Shown: in pieces, positions 51,620 through 55,331 of the stretch
How the letters are laid out: every line of letters starts with the position of its first letter
Position numbering within the stretch: position 1 is the first letter of the stretch
DNA from: an uncultured Eubacterium sp.
GTDB taxonomy: Bacteria > Bacillota > Clostridia > Lachnospirales > Lachnospiraceae
Reading direction: 5' to 3'
Assembly (NCBI GenBank): GCA_947089855.1
Contig: CAMUML010000026.1
Span: 1 to 55,331, forward strand
Length of the DNA stretch: 55,331 nt
Program-made: the position numbers and the translations under genes
The notes under the pieces: model-generated
Told to the model about the DNA's origin: nothing
Seen by the model: the letters and a program-made list of their open reading frames with translations, nothing else
The model's database searches: none

Positions 51620-52409
51620 TGCTGGCCTGCGGTGAAAAACAGAAACAGGAAAAATGCAGCAGGTTAATCAAACTTTGTTTTACTGAAAGCAGGATTGGAA
51701 GCATGGATATCAAAGAGCTTTCTGCTGATGATATAAGAAAGCTGATTATTCTGATGTCACAAATGCAGGGAATGGACAGGAGGGACAGAATGTCTGTTAT
51801 AGTAATGCTGCAGCACACACTGGATGAACTGGACCGCAAAGGCATCATGGGTTTCACCCCGTCCAGAAAGATATACAGCGGGTGTAAGGCGGCTATGGAC
51901 AGGACCACGTTTATCGATAATCCTTATACACCGGAAGAGGTGCACAGGATCACGGAGTGGATTGACGCCAACCCATATGACATGAGGGGGCTCGCTGTAG
52001 GGTTGTGGCTTGCTTCTGACATTACGGCGGATGAAATTGTGGGATTAAAAAAGATAAATCTGATGGATTCTGACGGTATCAATACCGTGAATCCGACAGT
52101 TGTCAAAAAGAATGGAGCTGAAGATTATATAGCCCTTGCAGGACGAAGGGAGGAAATCATTCGTAATGTATTGAACATCCATGCAGGAAGGGATTTGGAA
52201 TATCTGTTTATGACTGAGAGTGATGAAGGGATATGGAAAAAGATGTCCGGCAGGAGTCTGCCTTTGAAAATGTCGCATATTTGCAGGAATATTGGTGTTC
52301 AGTATAAACCGTTCAAATGTGTGGAAGCTATAAAATGGTGTGAAAGATGAATATATGAGGGCTTCGGTCTGGCAACCCTTTTTAAATTTATGGGCCATAG
52401 GCGATTTTA
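51619..52409 (+). pseudogene. Tyrosine-recombinase (integrase)-like gene interrupted by a TGA stop
   Basis: 243 codons to TGA at 52348-52350; the same frame then stays open for 19 more codons to TAA at 52407-52409, reading IYEGFGLATLFKFMGHRRF. The YTPEEVHRITEWIDANPYDMRGLAVGLWL stretch near 105-135, followed by DEIVGLKKINL, resembles the core of tyrosine integrases (normally GLRxxEilaLkw), and the part after the stop resembles the LxxLxxxMGH box. The catalytic Arg of the first box is not visible (ASDITADEI). So this is a degenerate integrase relative; the premature stop cuts the last box. The start may be 51619 or Met 51703. Assignment is by resemblance. Confidence 0.5.
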
Positions 52410-52687
52410 AATTACTGTGGCCGCTCCTTTTTTTGCATCATATCTTTAATTCCACTTCCCTAAAGAATTCATATTTATTCTTTTCATTAGCTTAATACCC
52501 CTCTGTTTGCAGCATTCTGAAAAAGAAGGCTGGGATGGGATACCCGTAGCTTACGGCAGGGTTCATTTAAATGTGTAATGGAAAGGGAAGATATTTACAT
52601 ATTTCATAGAAGAATTTTGGCAGAAATCCGATCAGGATTTTTGAAACTTTTTAATGTGCAGCAAAATTGCAATCTGATTTTAAAATT
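52410..52687. other. Gap without a recognised gene
   Basis: A+T-rich sequence between the integrase-like remnant and the Rpn-type gene. Nothing recognisable was seen apart from the terminator that follows. Confidence 0.4.
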
Positions 52688-52732
52688 AAACTGCCAGTTC
52701 CATATACCAATACAAAACTGGCAGTTTTTATG
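52688..52732. terminator. Bidirectional terminator downstream of the Rpn-type gene
   Basis: AAACTGCCAGTT (52688-52699) pairs perfectly with AACTGGCAGTTT (52716-52727). T-rich sequence follows on both strands (TTTTTA on plus, TTTAATTTTA on minus). Confidence 0.75.
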
Positions 52733-52752
52733 ATTTTGTGGGTGTAGATAAA

Positions 52753-53703
52753 TTATTTGCCAATAAGATATTCTTCGTAAAGTTTATTTCTATATTGCTT
52801 ATCTTGTGTGGCTTTGATAACATCTTGTGACCTGTTGCTTTCCATCAGCTTTGCAATCAATCTGGAAAGTTTATATTCACCTTGTGCAATTCCTTCCTTT
52901 ACACCTTCCTGCTTTATTGTCTTAGCTTCATATTCCAGAACTTTTCCACCCATGACCGCTTTCACTCCTTCCCTGACAGCATCGTATTTTACTGCGATAT
53001 GTTCCAGCACTTTATTTGACATGTCAATAATGGTACATCTTGTGTATTCGCCGATTACCCCCTGGTTTAAGAGTTCTTCCAGCTTATTTTTGATCTGTCC
53101 ATATTCTTCCTGTAAGGCCTTCAGTTTGGTTTTATCCTTTTCATATTCTTCAAACCGTGTTTCGTGGGAAAAGATATGGAAAGGGATCAGCAGCAGGAGG
53201 TTTTTCTCAAAAATATCTTCCAGGGTGTACTGCTGGGATTTCATGACCGGGATGTCATATTCAACAGTCCCGCCCGGAGTTACCATCCTGAATTTCAGTG
53301 TATCAGGCGTTGATGCATGGTGCCTAAGATACAGTACAGCGGAGTGCGGCAGTGTCACAGTAAGGACATTCCCATTGATCTGTCCCTCATCCAGGGCGAT
53401 CTGGGTGCCGTACTCAAAAATTCTGACCAGCATGCTGTTATCGGCGCCGCTCTGGCATTCCAGATGGTATTTTTTTATTTTCCTTCCTTCTACCCGGAAA
53501 CTGGTGTCCGTAATCCGTTCCTCTTCATTCCCTCCCTGCCGGTTCAGGAAGTGTTCGTTTGGTGAGAAGACGATTTTTTCTTGCCCTGAATAATGCTCAC
53601 CGAACACCTCGTTTAACACAGGGATGACGAGGGGGCTGCAGTCATTCAGCAGCGTGCGGAACACATCATCATACGGTGTATTTGTTATCTTTATATTTTC
53701 CAT
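52753..53703 (-). CDS. Rpn-family PD-(D/E)XK nuclease / putative transposase
   Basis: 316 residues. N-terminal PD-(D/E)XK core: KITNTPYDDVFRTLLNDCSPLVIPVLNEVFGEHY, then the catalytic Asp in ITDTSFRVEGRKIKKYHLECQSG with the ExQ motif near 85-90, then MLVRIFEYGTQIAL. A charged coiled-coil region (about 190-215) and a C-terminal tail with VREGVKAVMGGKVLEYEAKTIKQEGVKEGIAQGE, the repetitive Gly-Glu-Gly end typical of Rpn/transposase_31-like proteins. E. coli relatives are recombination-promoting DNA endonucleases. The ribosome-binding site is poor. Common in the variable parts of Lachnospiraceae genomes. Confidence 0.85.
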   Translation of the reverse strand: MENIKITNTPYDDVFRTLLNDCSPLVIPVLNEVFGEHYSGQEKIVFSPNEHFLNRQGGNEEERITDTSFRVEGRKIKKYHLECQSGADNSMLVRIFEYGTQIALDEGQINGNVLTVTLPHSAVLYLRHHASTPDTLKFRMVTPGGTVEYDIPVMKSQQYTLEDIFEKNLLLLIPFHIFSHETRFEEYEKDKTKLKALQEEYGQIKNKLEELLNQGVIGEYTRCTIIDMSNKVLEHIAVKYDAVREGVKAVMGGKVLEYEAKTIKQEGVKEGIAQGEYKLSRLIAKLMESNRSQDVIKATQDKQYRNKLYEEYLIGK

Positions 53704-53882
53704 CGTTATCCGCTTTTATTATATATTACCACATCATGCTGATTTACTCAATCAGAAAACACGTTGCGTTTATGACAGATGCAGATGCTTATCTATTTTT
53801 GCAAATCCGGCTGGGAAAGTCCTTTGTGATATGCTGGATGTATAGAAAAAATCTAAAAAAAAGCAGAAAGGATGGTGCCTGT

Positions 53883-54415
53883 ATGAAAGGTAAAAAAGCG
53901 CATAGGCTGGTGGCTGGCAGCAATTTAAAAGAAGATAGGATCAGGGGGCATTCCATAGCGTATGAGGGGGATCTGGTTATCGATGATAAGCTTGAGGAAG
54001 AAGGCACGGTAAAATTCTTTGAGAATCTGGGTGGAAGCGTATACATGTTCATGGAACCTTCGGTAATGGAGAAACTAGTACACCGTAAAATAAATAACTG
54101 GTTATATTGCGCCGGATAAATCTTCGAGAGTGCATGGCAAAAACCGGAGGTGTACCGGGGTACATTGAGGATTTTTGCCATGTGCTCCCGGAGATTTAGA
54201 CAAACAAGATGGCCAGTTATTTATTTTACGGTGTACTAGTCATGATTGGTTCGGCAGAGCTTGAAGATCTGGGCGGGAAGAAACTGTATATGAGGAAGAT
54301 TTTTTACGAGTACGGGCATGACGAGCTGCAGGATACTATAGCAGACTGGATCTCGTATTTTGCAGACTTTTACGGTTTTTCCTTCATATTTCTGGATTTA
54401 AGGAAGCAGGCATGA
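53883..54415 (+). pseudogene. Unknown gene interrupted by a palindromic insertion
   Basis: Two open parts. Part 1 (53883-54119, 78 codons, MKGKKAHRLVAGSNLKEDRI ... YMFMEPSVMEKL) runs into the left arm of the palindrome and ends there. Part 2 (54209-54415, 68 codons) starts in the right arm and continues MIGSAELEDLGGKKLYMRKI ... SFIFLDLRKQA. The codon phase at CTA in the left ACTAGT (54075) and at CTA in the right ACTAGT (54236) is the same, so removing 161 bases rejoins one frame of about 123 residues (..VMEK-LV-MIGSAEL..). No family recognised. GAAAGGATGG precedes Met 53883. Alternatively these are two separate small genes sharing a hairpin. Confidence 0.5.
54074..54240. repeat. 167-bp nested palindrome (fold-back element)
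   Basis: Perfect 28-base outer arms, 54074-54101 and 54213-54240 (ACTAGTACACCGTAAAATAA...). Imperfect inner arms, 54118-54145 and 54169-54197 (GCATGGCAAAAA / TTTTTGCCATG). Apical TGTACC-GG-GGTACA at 54151-54164. No internal gene. The ends are ACTAGT, itself palindromic, so a CTAG target duplication would be hidden. Confidence 0.9.
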
Positions 54416-54565
54416 GATCATGTATGCAAAGCTTTATCTTCTTTTGCCATGGTGTTCTATAATAGAGACATTTCGGCAAGGGAGTGCCAGACTATGCCTG
54501 CCATAAACTGTAACAGGTGGAAGGAAGCCAGAGAATCACTGGTATGGATGATACGAGAACATGAA

Positions 54566-54610
54566 TAAAAAAGCGGCGGAATCGTGACCTGGTGATGCGG
54601 TTCCGCCGCT
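54566..54610 (-). terminator. Terminator of the toxin-antitoxin operon
   Basis: AGCGGCGGAA (54572-54581) pairs with TTCCGCCGCT (54601-54610). On the minus strand the stem is followed by TTTTTT, i.e. oriented for the toxin gene. The rest of 54416-54665 shows no gene. Confidence 0.85.
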
Positions 54611-54665
54611 GTTTCGGTCTGAGTGGATAAGTAATGTGCTGTTGGCGGCTGCTGGAATCTGCAGT

Positions 54666-54926
54666 TCAATCTTCATAATGTCCTTTGCATGATAATATTT
54701 CCAATATGCCATTATTGATGCGATAAACCAGCCTGTTACTGTCATCAATGCGGCGGCTCCAGAATCCTGCATAATCACCTTTCAGTGGTTCAGGCTTCCC
54801 TATTCCGTCAAAATACCCGCGCTCAATATCTTTTAGAAGTGCATTTATCCGTTTTATGCTCTTTCTGTCCTGGGTCTGCCAGTAAAGATATTCTTCCCAT
54901 GCTTCATCAAACCATATCTTTTTCAT
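54666..54926 (-). CDS. yoeB: YoeB/Txe-family mRNA interferase toxin
   Basis: 86 residues, the family's length. WFDEAWEEYLYWQTQDRKSIKRINALLKDIER at the start, then GKPEPLKGDYAGFWSRRIDDSNRLVYRI, and the C-terminal SCKGHYED with the catalytic His and Tyr of YoeB. Cleaves mRNA in the ribosomal A site in known members. The start overlaps the antitoxin stop by four bases (54923-54926). Confidence 0.95.
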   Translation of the reverse strand: MKKIWFDEAWEEYLYWQTQDRKSIKRINALLKDIERGYFDGIGKPEPLKGDYAGFWSRRIDDSNRLVYRINNGILEILSCKGHYED

Positions 54927-55174
54927 TCGTCGCAGTCTCCGATTATATCATGTTCTGTCCCTTTTCCATCATTAAGAGCTGAAATGCCACGCTGCAGCTT
55001 TGCCAGATACTCGGCATTCCGCTTCGCTTTCGTCAGTTCATTATACTCCCGCTCGGAAAGAATGACTACATTTTGATTATTCTTTCGGGAGACCATGACC
55101 GGCTCCCCATTAAAGGCATTATCAAGATAGGTTTTTAGATTTTCCCTTAAATCAATCGGCTTTGCGGCAATCAT
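54923..55174 (-). CDS. yefM: YefM/Phd-family antitoxin
   Basis: 83 residues. Phd/YefM DNA-binding fold: DLRENLKTYLDNAFNGEPVMVSRKNNQNVVILSEREYNELTKAKRNAEYLAKL, followed by an acidic tail (GKGTEHDIIGDCDE) that should wrap the toxin. First gene of the operon; neutralises YoeB and represses its own promoter in known pairs. AAAGGATG about ten bases before ATG. Confidence 0.94.
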   Translation of the reverse strand: MIAAKPIDLRENLKTYLDNAFNGEPVMVSRKNNQNVVILSEREYNELTKAKRNAEYLAKLQRGISALNDGKGTEHDIIGDCDE

Positions 55175-55206
55175 TTTTCCACATCCTTTCTTTTCGCCCT
55201 CTATTC

Positions 55207-55258
55207 ATGTACCGTTCTCAGTACCTATATTATATTTCAAAGTATGCCCCAGTGTCAA
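55207..55258 (-). promoter_or_regulatory. Promoter and probable autoregulatory operator of yefM-yoeB
   Basis: Minus strand: TTGACA (55258-55253), 18 bases, TATAAT (55234-55229). Downstream of the -10, GGTACTGAGAACGGTAC holds two GTAC cores 12 bases apart, similar to the TGTACA-type sites that YefM binds. 55259-55331 shows only A+T-rich sequence. Confidence 0.65.
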
Positions 55259-55331
55259 TGAAAAGAATAACCGCCGCAGGATAAACTTACAAAGTTACAC
55301 AAATATTACAACTAAAAAAATATTTCTTTCT

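Noticed and set aside
52808-53593. Plus-strand 261-codon frame opposite the Rpn-type gene
   Set aside because: Cys/Ser/Phe-rich shadow; the minus strand encodes a recognisable PD-(D/E)XK protein.

Overview
The window reads as a chromosomal segment of a Gram-positive gut Clostridia, most likely a Lachnospiraceae (Clostridium cluster XIVa relative). Supporting signs are strong AGGAGG-type ribosome-binding sites, the housekeeping run era - yqzL-like - recO - glyQS - ppdK, a 1445-residue double 2-hydroxyacyl-CoA dehydratase activator, a DUF1015 gene, sugar-responsive YesM/YesN-type signalling, and a vanG-type cluster of the kind known from intestinal clostridia. No rRNA, tRNA or CRISPR array was seen.

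Layout. 1-6545: a Tet(M)-like ribosomal-protection GTPase fused to a NYN/YacP (Rae1-type) nuclease domain, convergent with htpG (Hsp90, with a CIRCE operator); between them sit two inverted copies of a long fold-back repeat. 6546-12753: a sugar-sensing module (binding lipoprotein, histidine kinase, SSS symporter, AraC-type response regulator). 12763-15277: an inactive-looking rhomboid-like membrane protein with a zinc ribbon, and a LysM protein full of tandem repeats. 15278-19615: the giant activator/dehydratase-like protein. 19729-25996 (minus): a complete vanR-vanS-vanG-vanXY-vanT glycopeptide-resistance-type operon with a recognisable promoter and 11-bp direct repeats before vanG. 26333-35591: AI-2E-family permease, carboxylesterase, an orphan solute-binding lipoprotein plus chemoreceptor, and a BlaI/M56 (BlaR1-like) pair with paired operators. 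35811-48282: DUF1015, MscS channel, M16C peptidase, Era, YqzL-like, RecO, a lipoprotein, GlyQS and PpdK. 48283-55331: a visibly A+T-richer, gene-poor accessory stretch with decayed ORFs, a nonsense-interrupted integrase-like gene, an Rpn-type PD-(D/E)XK nuclease, a gene interrupted by a 161-bp palindrome, and a YefM/YoeB toxin-antitoxin pair.

The most unusual content is non-coding. At least four families of structured repeats occur: R1 (six copies or fragments; modular hairpins whose stems change by compensatory substitution while loops and linkers stay constant), R2 (three ~93-bp copies with a pseudoknot-like pairing order), R3 (two ~255-bp inverted copies with a shared core but copy-specific palindromic arms) and R4 (two purine/pyrimidine-armed hairpins with a shared core). 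Two of these (R1 copy E and R2 copy 1) lie between a good or possible promoter and a start codon and so may be transcribed as leader RNA.

All functional calls come from reading motifs and gene order; no database search was run. Start codons were moved from the longest possible ORF where a Shine-Dalgarno site or a promoter demanded it (symporter, AraC regulator, rhomboid-like gene, VanT, VanR, MCP, RecO, YqzL-like).
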